Source: Rhyzopertha dominica
Taxonomy: Eukaryota; Arthropoda; Insecta; Coleoptera; Bostrichidae
Reading direction: 5' to 3'
NCBI GenBank assembly: GCA_025024175.1
Contig: QCXZ01000041.1
Span: forward strand, 29,073,786-29,137,785
Length of the DNA: 64,000 nucleotides
The notes under the pieces were generated by a model. The model worked only from the letters and a program-made list of their open reading frames with translations, ran no database searches and was not told where the DNA came from. Both the position numbers and the translations under genes were made by a program. Positions 21,057-33,239 of this stretch are shown piece after piece. The number at the start of each line of letters is the position of its first letter. Within the stretch, counting starts at the first letter, position 1.

Positions 21057-24034
21057 GGTAAGGCATTTACTTAATAGTACGCCAATTGTGCAAAATACCG
21101 GACCATCGCCGAGTTTTGCACACAACTAAAACACTGCCTTCTGAAGGTGAATCTGAAATGAATTTCCTCCGGTTCGTCTGGTTTTTGAAAAAAATTTTAT
21201 ACGTGGACCTGCGTTACGACGCACTGTATGGTTGCGTATGCTGTGTGGTGTCACGACTCGCCAGTGCTGTTTCAAACAGATTTTGGTGTTTATCAAGCGA
21301 TTTTTGAGGCGTTTAGGCCGTGTTTTTTTGCGTGGTTTAAAAACACTCGCATATCACGACCGGACGTAAAGGAACGGTTAAAGAAGCATGCGACACTATG
21401 CAGTACCTACAAGGAGAAACACGATGCGTGTAAAATAATTGGAAAATAAAACTCAATATACTTACATTTCGAAAATAAGATGTACCCGCAAGAAAAGGAT
21501 ATTCATGTTCCGGACGACTGTATTCTAGGAGTGTGTAAAATTTCACTTTATTTGACGGAGGTACGGTATTCTGTATAATTACCAACATTGCTGTTTAGTA
21601 TTTTTATACGTCCCGTCAGTACGATGATCACATTTTATGCTTGTAACCCCAAATAAATCAGCGTATGTGATTAAACCGCCTTTTGACAGAAGGCTGTAGG
21701 TTAGAATTACCCGCGAGAAATGTGTGTTACGCGCTGCGAGGCGCTGCAAAGCAGTATGCGCTGCAGTCACTAGATATGTGACTTTAGTATGTTATATACA
21801 GATATACAGGGTATCTATGAAAATTATCGATTAAATCAATTTGCCGTCTCTCAGGAAAGTGACGTATACTTGTCATCTGTCGATTTTTGAATTATTTGAT
21901 ATATTTTAATATGAGAAAACGCCTGGGACTGTGTATTTTCAACATATTCTGTAGTGTTTTGTAGGTAATTTACTTTAGGGTTGCAGAAGGTTCACATTTC
22001 GGAGCTGTGGTGTGACATTGTTCTGCAACCTTCATTAGTACTACCGCCGTGCATTTTGTAGCTTGGCAACAGTAACAAAAAGGCGGCACAAAAAATTCAG
22101 TTATCAGACCAGGGATAAGTACTTCCCCACATCCTCTCACTGCAAAAATTTACATCTGACAAAACATTAAACTGTCATCTTGATGCATAGCATTTAAACA
22201 TGCAAAAAATAGCAGTGAAAAGAGGTTTCAAATTCACTGGAGAAAGAAGAACGAAATTTTCAAAAGTTTTATATTGTTCGAAGAGCGAATGTTCTTCCTA
22301 AATCTCAAGTTTGGAAATTANTATACAGGTGTAGTTTAATATTTTATTTTATTTCTAAATATCATTAATAAGAAACGGGTCATTTTTGTCAACGAAGAAA
22401 CATCTGATGACACAAAAGTTCCTTTCCCAAAACCACAGCACGCCTCTACATTCTGTATAAAACTAGTGCACACTGTAGGAAGTGATAGTGATATATATCC
22501 AGCTGTCTCTTTTATAATAATACAGGTTTACAAATGGCGTCCAACTAGTAGGTAATCGTTTGCGGCCTTAATTAGCAATGTTTCATCTACGTCTGCTGTC
22601 TGTGAGGAAGCTTAGGCCATATTTGTATGTATTTTATTTACACGGGTGGAATAAATGCAAATGTTAATTACAAACCAACGAGAGAGCGCTGACAAATGAC
22701 TTACTTATCAAAATGCCGTACGAGCTGTAATTCCGGATAACAAATTGCCATAAACTGTACGCTGGCATCCCAGAACAACATAGAAGTCTGAGGGTGGATG
22801 ATACGTACGTGTAACTGGATGTATATTTGATTAAAAGGACTGGCAATCACTCGCACGGGAAATAATTTTTGGCTTGTTAACTGGGGAATTGGAAAGAGGG
22901 AGGGAGATAGCGCCATGCTAGTGTGTGCAAAGAGTGAATGAAATATGATGTAAATTTGTACGTGAGCGGCTGATTACCTCGTTCATTCTCTAGAGATGCG
23001 ATACATAAACGAGTTTTGTATAATGCTCTTACGCTTACAAAACGCATTTTGTCAGAAAACATAGCAGGATTCAGTTTCTTTAACCTACAAATAAATTTAC
23101 ATCTGTCTCAGTGGTAGATACGCAGTAAGTGGTTTAGCACCCGTGGCAATATGTTAATTTAAAAGGACCGACAGGTAGTTTTTGTTGTCGGACCAAGACA
23201 GCGCGAAAAAGTGATTTATTTTGCTTGTTATGTGTCAAAGCATTTGTCAATATTTAATTTGATAGTTCGATAAGTTTTTATACATTACACCGTCGAGAAG
23301 TAGTTATGTTCGTGACTGCCCCTTTCCCTGGACAAAATGCTTCGGAATGTCTATTGCTGAACGCAAGCTTTTGAACAAACCATCTTACGCCGTCTAGTGG
23401 AGAAATCTACGAAAAATTGCTGCCGTGCCCACCTTGATCCACCAATGGGGATGTTTAGTGACTTTTATACAATGAATTATCTGATAGAGCTAATAAAATC
23501 AGAATTGCAGGTTTTTTTTTGTTTTTTCATATGTTGAATAAAACTAAAGATAATAATTTATTAAGATTTATTTTTAAAATTATGACGTCACAAACGAATA
23601 AAAAGAAATATAGTTATAGCTTCACATCGTCTTTAGTTAGAAAGAGATAGCCAAGCGACGCTAAAAATGCCCACTACGGCAACGCGGTATAGTTGTCAGC
23701 TGTCGTTTAGCTATTTCCAGTCGGTGTTATTGTTGGATTATGTCGTGTTTATCTTTGTTCGTTCAGTTTGATTTGTATTCTTTTATTTTTAAGTATTGAA
23801 AGTGAGTTTAATGTGTCTAAGAAAGTGTTGATTTTTACTCTGTGCTATGGTGTTATTCTACCACGAACAGTACTAATATTACGGCTTCGCTTCAACTGAA
23901 CATAACCTACAGCATCATCTCAATGTTACTCATCTGCAGATCTACAAACAAACAATTACAACTATTTATTTATAATAATATATTTTTATATTTTATCAAA
24001 AGTTTACTTGCAAACCCCAACAGATACGATATAT
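21057..24034. other. Long stretch without recognisable genes
   Basis: Several short ORFs (21086-21449, 22701-23062, 23842-24120) carry no domain I can name. A TATACAGGGTATCTATG sequence near 21800 looks like a mariner-type terminus, but I found no partner for it. Confidence 0.4.
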
Positions 24035-25877
24035 TAGGGATGTGTCGTTCCAAGTGGAACGGTTACTTTGGAACGTTACCTTATAGGAACGTTATGGAAC
24101 GTTACTCGGTTCCGCGGTAACGCGTTACTCAGGAACGAATGTTCTGCCACGTTTTTAAAGAGAACGGTTGCGCATTGAGGTAACTAATACAGTATGGTCT
24201 CATATCGACTGTCGCTGTTCTTCGCGTCAAACGAAAGGAACTTCGTCTGTTTGAGTATCGTTACCAATCATGTTCCTAAAACCCGACTTCCCGATCACGC
24301 CTAATAACACTCGACGCTACGTGTTACCGCGAGTTCCGCGTTTCAAAATAATGAATCGTCCTTTTTGGAACGTAAATGTACGAATATCTAATACGTTTTC
24401 CAACCTCCAGTACAATAGAAATGGAATAACGAATGCATTGTAATTGTATCGAGTAAATTAACCGTTGTTGAAAAAACTTAAAACGAACGAAATTAGTAGT
24501 TTTAATTGCTAGATTCTGTTCGTTTGATCGTATAAATGTGTATTAGGATAAATAAAGTATTACTAACTGAATTAAATCAATAGGAGGAAATGAAATAAAT
24601 TTATTTTTCAACCTCGCAAAACAAATATTTTTTACCTTCATGTTACTACTACTACAAAGTTGGAAGATAATTAATAAGTAAAAAAAATACTACATAATTA
24701 AAACAAAGGTAATATAAACAGTAATATATATAACGAATTAATGATCTTCCAATTTTGTAGTCACTTATATGAAACAAAAGAAAAACTATATGTATAAAAG
24801 AATATCATATAATACACATAACAAGATAAAAATATTCTGAAAATCTTTAAAAAATCTAAAAATATTCTGAAAATCTTTAAAAAATAAACTCACTGATCAC
24901 ATACATATTTGTTATACTGAACAAATAATAACTGCTTAAGCTTTGAAGCACTTAATCTGCTTCTGCCATAGGTCAAAATTTGTCCTCTTTTTGAAAAGAG
25001 CCTTTCGCATGGTACAGATGTTGCTACTGGTATAAAAGATGTTTTTACAAGGTCGCACAAATTTGGGTAATTATATCCATTACTTTTCCACCACTTAAGT
25101 GGATCCTGAGTTCTTCGAATGGGAGGTTCGTCTAGGTATCTTTGAATTTCAATAATTGCCTTAGATTGTGATGTTCCAGTTGTGTGAAAAGTCGCAACCT
25201 TCTTGTCCAGAGATTTCCAAACCGAATCAGCTTCTGATTCATCGTCGTATTCCATACACTCTTCTGCTGCTTGTTCATGTTCTGCGTTTGACATTTTTTT
25301 ATTATTAATGATGTGAGTAAGAGCAGTCATGGCAATATCGGTAGCTTTTTCTGTCACCCTTTGTTGCGAAAATCCTACCGTCTTAAACCTAGGATCCAGT
25401 AGTATACTTAACAGGAGTGTATTGCTATTTTCAACATTTGAAAACCTTTCACTGATGCTATTAGAAATATCTTTTATGATATTTTTTGATATTTGCCATT
25501 TAAAATTCTGCTTTTGAAGATCGGCGTATACATCCTTAAGACCTGACGATAATATAATGACAGAAGAAGCTGTCACATAATTTTGACCACTTATTATATT
25601 TGTTACTTTTTCCATAGGTTTTAAAATTCGTTCCACTTCTTTTAACAGTTACCATTCTTCCACTACAATTATGGGCAAATCCTTGTTGATTAGGGCCATA
25701 GTTGTTCGTATAGGCTCTTCAAGTTCATTAAATCTTTCAACCATATAAAAAGTTGAGTTCCACCTGGTTCTGACGTCTTGTATAAATTTTTTGGGTTGCA
25801 GAGTTGGATTTAATTGTTTTTGTTGCGTCATAAATTTCGACATTGAAGAAGTGCTACGTTTAAAGTGACCAACGATT
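24035..25877 (-). mobile_element. Truncated autonomous hAT transposon (3' portion)
   Basis: TAGGGATGTGTCGTTCC at 24035 is a hAT-like terminus. The next 100 bp contain repeated ggaacgttac / gttccaag motifs in both orientations, typical transposase-binding subterminal repeats. The transposase reads away from the opposite, missing end, so the 5' half was lost where the PLE fragment now begins (about 25877). Confidence 0.65.
24890..25877 (-). pseudogene. hAT-family transposase, C-terminal part
   Basis: Two frames (25649-25877 and 24890-25636) are separated by a frameshift near 25640. The first gives HFKRS, SMSKFMTQQKQ and the conserved DVRTRWNSTFYMVERF. The second gives LLSILLDPRFKT, an acidic stretch, and the hAT C-terminal dimerisation region: DPLKWWKSN, YPNLCDLVKT, SVPCERLFSKRG and RSRLSASKLKQLLFVQYN. 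The Glu of CERLFS is the usual third catalytic residue. The BED zinc finger and the first catalytic Asp are absent with the missing N-terminal half. It resembles the ZBED-type hAT transposases common in insects. Confidence 0.88.
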
Positions 25878-26714
25878 GTTCTTCGATGACATCACCACAG
25901 ATACACTCGTCAAGGGATTTAACTATGCAACATCCCCAAACAACATCCCAAAGGAGATCATCAGCGCCCTGGAAACCACCTGCCGCCGTCTACCACCAGA
26001 CACAGCCGAAGAAGTGAGGATTGGAGCAGCCGAAATACTTCGGAAATCCAAACCCCCGAAGGCTAACTTGAACAGTAAAGAAAGGAGTGCCATAAGGGAG
26101 CTAAAGAACAACCCGAACCTGACAGTATTACCGGCCGACAAAGGCAACGCCACCGTCATCTTGGATACGACGGACTACACAGCAAAAGTGAGGAAGATAC
26201 TCAGCCTACAAGAAGATAAGGAAGAACCCACCAAGACGCATCGAACGGACCATCAACTTAGCTATACGGAAATCGAAGATACCAGAAGAGCTACATCGCG
26301 GCATGATCCAAACGGATACAAGGACGCCACAACTATATTGCCTACCTAAGATACACAAACCAGAGATACCACCGATTGTTAGTGCAACAGGATCTGCCAC
26401 CCACCCTCTAGCTGAATACATCGCTCGGACCCTGAAAGGACTCGTAGGAAAGACGGAGCACCACGTCAGGAACCCCGGAGACCTTCTTGAGAAAATGAAG
26501 AAGATCAGACTGGACCCGGAGAACATCTTAGTAAGCTTTGATATCACCTCACTCTTACTTTTACCGTCTGGCCGCATAGAGAACAGAACATAAAGGAGTT
26601 CCTGGACCATCTAAATAGTATCCATAGCGGCATACAATTCACGATGGAGATGGAGACCAATGGCGCCCTACCCTTCCTGGATGTGATGGTGACAAGGAAA
26701 CAAGACGGCACGCT
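25877..26714 (+). pseudogene. Penelope-like element RT fragment with internal deletion
   Basis: The plus frame begins FFDDITTDTLVKGFNYA and continues with the PLE signature LNSKERSAIRELK, NLTVLPADKGNATVI and DTTDY. After a frame change it gives LPKIHKPEIPPIVSATGS, LVGKTEHHVRNPGDLL and ENILVSFDITSL, RT motifs before the catalytic box. At about 26563 it jumps, in another frame, to FTVWPHREQNIKEFLDHLNS and LPFLDVMVTRKQDGT, which normally follow the YVDD motif. The catalytic core including YVDD is therefore deleted. Both ends are truncated against other transposons, and neither GIY-YIG domain nor terminal repeat remains here. Confidence 0.85.
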
Positions 26715-29700
26715 ATTATTCTTGTTGGTCCCTGTAGTTGTGCGCTGGTGTTATGGATTAATCCAGTGCTCCTTCTAAGCACTTGGCCATCATTCAACTG
26801 AACAATTACCGATCTAGGATTGTTCTCATATGTCTTTAATATATCTCCTGACCAATTTCTGTGATCCAACTTTACTCGAACTTTAGTTCCTGGTTGAAAT
26901 TCTCTTGAACTTTTTTTGTTGTTAGCATAAAAGTTCTGTTTTTCTCTTAGTTTATGTGGCTCATTTGTGACATCGTTAATTAATTTAGGTTTCAATTTTT
27001 CCTCGCTGGCTGGTACTAATGAGCGAGTTATTCTGCTAAATAGTCTTTGATTGGGAGATCCCAGCTGTTCATTTCTCGGAGTATTACGCCAGTTGAGTAA
27101 GGCTAGTTGATAATCAGTTTTATCATAGTAGCATTTGTGCAGTAGGTTTTTTGCTACTTGTACCGCTCTTTCAGCTAGTCCGTTCCCCTGTGGATGGTGC
27201 GGACTGTTTGTAGTGTGATTAAATTTCCATTCAGCTTGGAAATCCTTAAATTCACGTGATGTAAATTGTGTGCCGTTATCAGTTAGTAATGTTTCAGGGA
27301 TTCCATGCACAGCAAACCAATTTTTGAGAAGAGCAATTGTCTCTGTTGATGTCTGCTGTTTCATTTGTTGAAAATCTATAAATCCAGAGTAGCTATCATA
27401 AATACATAAGTAGTGCTTGCTCTTGAATTCAAATAAATCAGATGCTACGATTTGCCATGGGAGTATTGGTATTTCTCTGCTACGTACTGGATCTTTTGGA
27501 TTAGACTTTTGTGTTTTCTCGCAAACAGCACACTTTTGGACCATTTCCAATATGTCTTGATATTGTCCTTTCCAATAGAGAAGTTGTCTTGCTCTTCTTA
27601 GGCAACTTTGTATTCCCAAGTGTCCTGTATGTATTAATTTGTAACATTTTGGGCACTTGTGATCGTGGAATTACAATTTTTTTTCCTTTGAAGATAATTC
27701 CTCCATAGTAAGACAGTTCTTCTCGGAAGTTGAAGTAGTTCTTTATTTCTTGAGGAACTTCTGTAATTTCTTTGGGAAATCCATTTAGGATATATGTAAT
27801 TAAAGCTTGAAGTTCAGAGTCTTTTTGTGTAGCTTCTATTAATTCTTCTTTTGCATTTTTTGACATTCTTAGAATAATCATTACTTCAATTTCTTCATCT
27901 TCGTTTTTGAAAGTATTGCTATCACAGTCCCGGCTTAGTGTGTCGGCAATAGGAATTTCCTCACCTTGTTTGTAAATAATTTTCGGCGAATATGGTAAAA
28001 TGTCGAACACTAATCTTTGTAGCCTAGCAGGTGCAGCTTGTATACTCTTTTTGAAGATAGTTTCTAATGGTTTATGGTCAGTTTCTATGGTTAATTTTTT
28101 ACCGTAAACATATTCATGAAATTTCTTGCATGCGAACTTTACAGCTAATGCTTCATTCTCAATTTGAGGGTAATTTCTTTCTGCTGCCGTTAATGCTCGA
28201 GTGGCATATGCCACAGGCTGATGATTTTGGAGAAGTACAGCTCCTAGGCTTTTTGAGCTGGCATCTGTTGAGATTGTTACTGGTTCATTGACGTTGAAGA
28301 ATCTCAATACCGGTGGTGAAGTCAAAACTTCTTTTATCTTCTTAAACGCTTCATCTTGTTGAACATCCCAGTGAAAATTAACATCTTTGCGAAGCAATTC
28401 TCTGATTGGCTGTGTAAGCTCAGACATGTTAGGAATGAATTTATTTAGATAAGTTATCATTCCAAGTAGCCTCTGCAGTTCTTGTTTGTTTGTTGGAGTT
28501 CTGAGCGTTTTTATGGCAGATATTTTTTCTGGATCTGGTTCCAAACCTTTTTCTGAAACTATATGCCCAAGAAATTTGAGTTTTGTGGCTTCGAAAACAC
28601 ATTTTTCTTTGTTGAGCTTTCAACCCTGCATTTTTTAGTCTGTTGACCACTTTCTGTGTAGTTTGTTGCAATTCTTGTCTTGTTTTTGCGTAAATGAATA
28701 TATCATCCATAGAGCATTCCACGTTTTCTATGTCCTTCAGTAGAAAATTCATAGTTTCTTGAAAAACTTCTGGTGCTGATGATAATCCAAATGGTAGGCG
28801 TAAGCATGAATATCTTCCCTAAGGTGTAGCAAATGTAAGGTATTTTTGAGTTCTTTCACTGACTTTTATTTGCCAAAATCCCCTGGTACAATCCAGTAGT
28901 GTAAAGAACTTTGAACCTGTCATTCTTGCTGCTATTTCTTCTATAGTCTTCAGTGGATAGTGACGTCTAAGTATATTCTTATTCACATCTGTAGGATCGA
29001 TGCAGATACGCAATTTCTTCCCTTTTCTTACTATTACTATAGGACTGACAGCTGGTGTAGGCTCTTTAGTAGGTTTAATGACTTCTAATTTTACCATTTT
29101 ATCCAATTCTTGTTTCACAGACTCTCTTATGGAATGTGGTATTCTTCTGGGTGGCTTTATTTCGAATTTTGGGTTTTCAATTAGATCGATGTCATATTCG
29201 AATTTTTTTAGGCACCCTAGGCCATCAAATATACCTTTTTCTTCCTGGGTCTTTTCAAGAGTTCTTATTCTGCTTATTAAAACTAAATTTTCACAGGATA
29301 TTCTTCCCAATATAGGTGGTACATTTTCTTTAACAACTTTGAATGTTATTGGGTATTTCATATCCTTTACCTTGCACATAAGTGTTATTTCACCTATCAC
29401 GAACATTCGACTGTAAAGCTAATCAGACTTTTTTTGTTGCTGTTTTTTATTACTCCTCCTATTTTTTCCACAATATACAATGGTAATACATTACATTGGG
29501 CTCTCGTGTCAAGTTTGGTAGAGAATTTTATCTTGCCTACTTTTATTAGTTCTTGCCAATCTTTTTCTTTATCTTCTTTTTGATTTATGGTATTAATATA
29601 TATTTCTTCATCATTTTCATTTTCAGAAATATCTTCGACTGCATTAACTTTCTTTTCGCAAATTTTTCGTTTTCTTGCTTTTAGTAAAACATTTGCTTGC

Positions 29701-29792
29701 GAAGTGACCTTTTCTGCTACATTTTTCACACTTTTTGTTGAATGCTGAACAAGACTTCGGTTTATGCGCTGAGCCACATCTTCTACAGTCAT
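26715..29792 (-). pseudogene. Gypsy-type pol (protease, RT, RNase H, integrase), broken
   Basis: Protease (29397-29560): KLDTRAQCNVLP, where the active-site D-T-G reads D-T-R. RT (28441-29406): KLRICIDP, HYPLKTIEEI, LLDCTRGFWQI, a TAG stop after TFATP (28819), then RLPFGLSSAPEVFQ and a DD box (CSMDDIFIY). A frameshift lies near 28620. RNase H (about 27950-28400): STDASSKSLGAVLL, YPQIENEALAV, ETDHKPL. Another shift near 27640 splits the integrase zinc-binding region, followed by C-x2-C (CAVCEK). The catalytic core has ASDLF, LTDNGTQF and GLAERA. The usual product processes the polyprotein, copies RNA to DNA and integrates it; this copy cannot. Confidence 0.88.
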
Positions 29793-30442
29793 ATATGTCT
29801 TCTTTTTTAGCTAAACATTTTTGTTTTTTGAGTAGCTGAATTCTACCGGTACTAGCGACTTCCATTTCTTGTAATTGCTTAGTTGCTTGTTCACTAGCTC
29901 TACATATGGATGCAGCTTTTTCTAAAGTTAAATTTTCTTCAGTTAACAATCTTTCTCGTACCTGGTTTGTTCTGATTCCAAATACAATTTTGTCTTTTAG
30001 GAGTTCATCATGCAGATCTCTAAATTCACATGTTTTAGCTTGAGTTTTGATTCTTGTTAGAAATTCGTCAAATGGCTCATCTTCTTTTTGTACTGCCTTG
30101 AAAAAGTTGTATCTTTCGAATGACACATTGGTTTTTGGGCTAAAATAAGCCTCAAACTTGCTTTTTATTGTGGCAACATCCTTCCTTCCTTCCTCTGAGA
30201 GGTTAAAGTTGTTGAAGATTTGTAATGCTTCTGGCCCAATTACTGTCATAAATGTTGCTGCCTGCACTTCTTTGGTTTCCTTGTCAGCTGGGTTGCAGTA
30301 GAAAACCAATCTGTTGGACCCAGTTTTTCCATGTGCTTGACATGTCATTTGTTACGACCAGTTGTTTTGGTGGACGAATTCCCATTACCCCATTTTGCTC
30401 ATGCAGTTGAGATTGCTCTTGACTTGAGTTTGCATCTGTCAT
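29644..30442 (-). pseudogene. Gypsy-type gag with CCHC knuckles, frameshifted
   Basis: The likely start is the ATG at 30442 (MTDANSSQEQSQLH), shortly after the primer-binding site. That frame reads to about 30315 (TWKNWVQQIGF) and then shifts into the main open frame (NPADKETKEVQAATFMTVIG). The capsid region continues with YNFFKAVQKEDEPFDEF, TQAKTCEF and DKIVFGI, typical of retrotransposon gag. It ends with CRRCGSAHKPKSC and the CCHC knuckle CEKCSRKGHFASKC. The end overlaps the next frame (from 29792), the normal gag-pol frameshift arrangement. Confidence 0.82.
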
Positions 30443-30475
30443 TATTTAGATGTAGTTTTATTTTTCACTTTTCAA

Positions 30476-30490
30476 CCACTTCTGACACCA
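30476..30490 (-). promoter_or_regulatory. Primer-binding site of the LTR element
   Basis: TGGTGTCAGAAGTGG on the minus strand, directly after the LTR end (ACATTACA), begins with TGG, complementary to a tRNA CCA end. The tRNA was not identified. Confidence 0.75.
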
Positions 30491-30760
30491 TGTAATGTAG
30501 CGTAGTATTTGTAATATGTGCGGGCGTTAAGATTGAACTAAATAACATTTATTGAGATGATAAACTTGGTACAATAACATTCAATAATTAATGCTGACAT
30601 ATTTCAATTCTCTTGTCTAGCTGTCAACTGACTTGGCCAACTGCTTATATATTGGCTTTATGTTACAATTGTGGTTGATAGCCAGATTCTAAGTGAGTTG
30701 GAAAGTTAGAAGTAGATTTGTAGTAGTAATTGTTTCTTATTGCCCTGTGAAGATTCTCTA
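30491..30760 (-). repeat. 5' LTR (minimum extent)
   Basis: The LTR ends, in minus orientation, at 30491 (CA) next to the primer-binding site. A TATA box (TATATAAG, 30651-30644) and a poly(A) signal (AATAAA, 30553-30548) lie in the right order and about 95 bp apart. The outer (U3) boundary is a guess because the second LTR is absent. Confidence 0.6.
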
Positions 30761-33078
30761 TGGTATTGCCTTTTTGCCGATCATTTTCAGCATTTTATGA
30801 ATTGGGTTATTCACCTAATTGGTGCAGTGTGTGTCCATCGAAAGCCACTTGTAAGGTTCCTGCTGCATACCTGGCCTTTACGGGGCTTCTGCACCACCTA
30901 ATAATGCAATATGCAATACTTAGTAAATTCAGTTCTAGCACGTTTTGTTGCAATCCGTTTTGATATTTCATAATTAAATATGACTACATGCAGGTTAGGG
31001 TTCCTCCTGCGATTTTTAAATTGTTGTTGTAGCTATATGATCATAATAATTTCCTCTAGTTATCGATAACTTTCTAAATTTCAATATGAGGACTATGTTG
31101 GTAATGTAACAGTAACCACGCCATATCAGACGTAATTAAAGCATCGTTTTCGACAATATTTCTGCAAATAAAGCGCAGTAGGTTGCATGATGCATAATTC
31201 GCTGTCTTCCAATTTTTAAAAAGATAAGAAATGTAATCTGCGTGGTTCTCTTTAATAGAAGAACCTTCTTTCGTTTTCTTTTCGGAGCTGTTATTTCAAA
31301 AATAAATAATTGCCAAACTAGAAAATACCGGTCCATTTGAACGCTCGGCAGCGACCCCCATTAGGTCACGTGTCTCTCTGACGTAAAAGTTTCGATCATT
31401 TATAACGGCTGTACCTGTGCCAGACTGCGTGACTTTCTCTTTCTGTTATGTCAACAAAATATAAAATACTGCAGTTTCTGGTTCAGATTTCTAATTAGCA
31501 ACAAAAGCATAGCGTTTTGAAAGTATTTTGAGCATTTTAAATAAATTTCATAGGTTTTGCTTCCTAGTGAGACAGAAGTACATCGATATTCGTATTTCAA
31601 AGCCCAGATTCACAGAAGAATCTTGTGCGCACCATGTGTGATGTTATAAAGTGCCTCCTTATATAAACGGCTTGCATACATTTTTAAATAAATGTATACC
31701 GGTACCTTTATACAGATAGCGTATGGTAGCGACACTGTCTTGGTAGTTGGCGCAATTTTACTTCCACGTCCAACGGACGGAAAGTATTGTATCGCGAGAA
31801 AAATTTTCAAAAATTTTTATTTGCCCATTCGCTTCGAAATGGCCGAAAACGCAAAAAAATAACAAAATTTGAGCAAAATAAATTTATTGTGTGTGTCTGT
31901 GTGTCTGTGGTTTTGTTGTGGACACGATAACTTTCGAAAGACCTAATATATGAACTTGAAATTTGACAAACGTATAAATCTTAACTACCCCAAGCACCTA
32001 TTATTGTTTATGGGGTAAGTAGGGCATCGGTAANCGGGGGGTAACTACCCTTTTTGCAATTTTTTTGTTTTTTTTTCGTTTTAGTATGTGATAGTAGTAT
32101 AATTGCGAGTATTATTCCCTCTTATAAATTTTCGGTGCAGCAAACTGTTTAGAAGATATTAGCAAAAAAGCGTCACTTAAAGAAAACGGTTTTTCCTAAA
32201 TATCTCCGAATATATTGAATATATTCAAAAAATGAAAATACCATCAGATAGGAAATAAAATTTCTCATAAAAGGTGTATTAGAAAATTTATTCAAAATTT
32301 TTACATTTTCGAAATATTTCCAAAAAACCTATTTTGGACCCTGCTCGTACTATTTTTTTAAAATTTTGGTATTATATAGAAAATCAAATTTCTGATCAGA
32401 AAGCATTCGTGTAATTTTTTTGTTAAAAAAACCGATTTTAAAATTTATATATTTTTGCTAAAATCACGAGAACTGTTTGTCTTAGAAAAAATGTGTAGAG
32501 AAAAAATTCTCAAAACCTGATTACTAATCGTATAGTATACGAAATAAAAACGTAGTCCTTTTGACAATTGGATGTGAAAGTATTGATTCAATTTGCAGCG
32601 GTTTGTAGGAGTAGTTTTAGGCAATCATCCATACCAATCTGGCAACTCTGCTGACACACCGAAGTACTGCTTTTGTTTATTTGTTTTCGTAACAAGATAT
32701 TCTGTGGTCTTCTAACTAATTACACACGGAAATAATAAAAAACTACCTGAGCTAACACAAACAAGCAAAAACACAAGACTAAACAATCACCCTGTTATGC
32801 TGTTATGTATCAAGGTTAGTGTATTACAGTACACGTGATACAAACAACGACGTCAAGAGCTTTGACCATTTAGCAAGCGCATCGCGATCCGCCAGAATCG
32901 TTTGATTTTTACACTTTTGTCAATATTTTAGGCTAAAATAACATTTTTTTTTATGTTAATGGCACGTTATTTGAGTAGTTTATGAGAATATTTTGCTAAT
33001 AGTTATGGTTACGAGGATTTCTGCGATTAGTGGAAAACACCCAGTAGAAACAAAAAATCCGATCAAATATATTCCTTT
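30761..33078. other. No gene recognised
   Basis: No supportable ORF. A GT-rich run near 31885-31915 (tgtgtgtctgtgtgtctgtgg), followed by ggacacgataactttcgaaag, resembles a dispersed repeat I have seen in insect DNA, with ggacggaaagtattgtatcgcgag upstream at about 31773. One N lies near 32034. Confidence 0.35.
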
Positions 33079-33237
33079 TAATCTGTCTATTAGCAGAAAG
33101 GGTAAAACTTATCTATAATCATTAAGAAATTAAATCTGACAATTCCATTTTCAAATGCATTTGAAAATAGGTGACGAATCCTATCTTCTGATTGAAGCCT
33201 AAGGCCTTTGATGCCCTTTCCGCTAATGGATAGGCGA
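33079..33237. mobile_element. Small palindromic element, about 160 bp
   Basis: Ends: ctgtctattagcagaaaggg on the left, and on the right ccctttccgctaatggatag, its imperfect reverse complement. The centre holds a perfect 22-bp palindrome at 33147-33168 (attttcaaatg and its complement, no loop). A foldback or tiny MITE; family unknown. Confidence 0.5.
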
Positions 33238-33239
33238 AT

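Larger units (their letters stand above)
26715..30760 (-). mobile_element. Gypsy-type (Ty3) LTR retrotransposon, 3' end missing
   Basis: On the minus strand: one LTR, primer-binding site, gag, protease, RT, RNase H and integrase in the Gypsy order. The element stops abruptly within or just after the integrase at about 26715, where PLE sequence begins, so the 3' LTR is gone and the outer LTR limit cannot be set by comparison. Multiple frameshifts and stops show it is inactive. I see no envelope-like ORF. Confidence 0.88.

Noticed and set aside
21785..21810. Mariner-type terminus (tatacagggtatctatg)
   Set aside because: No inverted partner within several kilobases.
31880..31920. CRISPR-like or microsatellite array
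   Set aside because: Only a short imperfect GT run; no repeat-spacer structure is present anywhere in the window.
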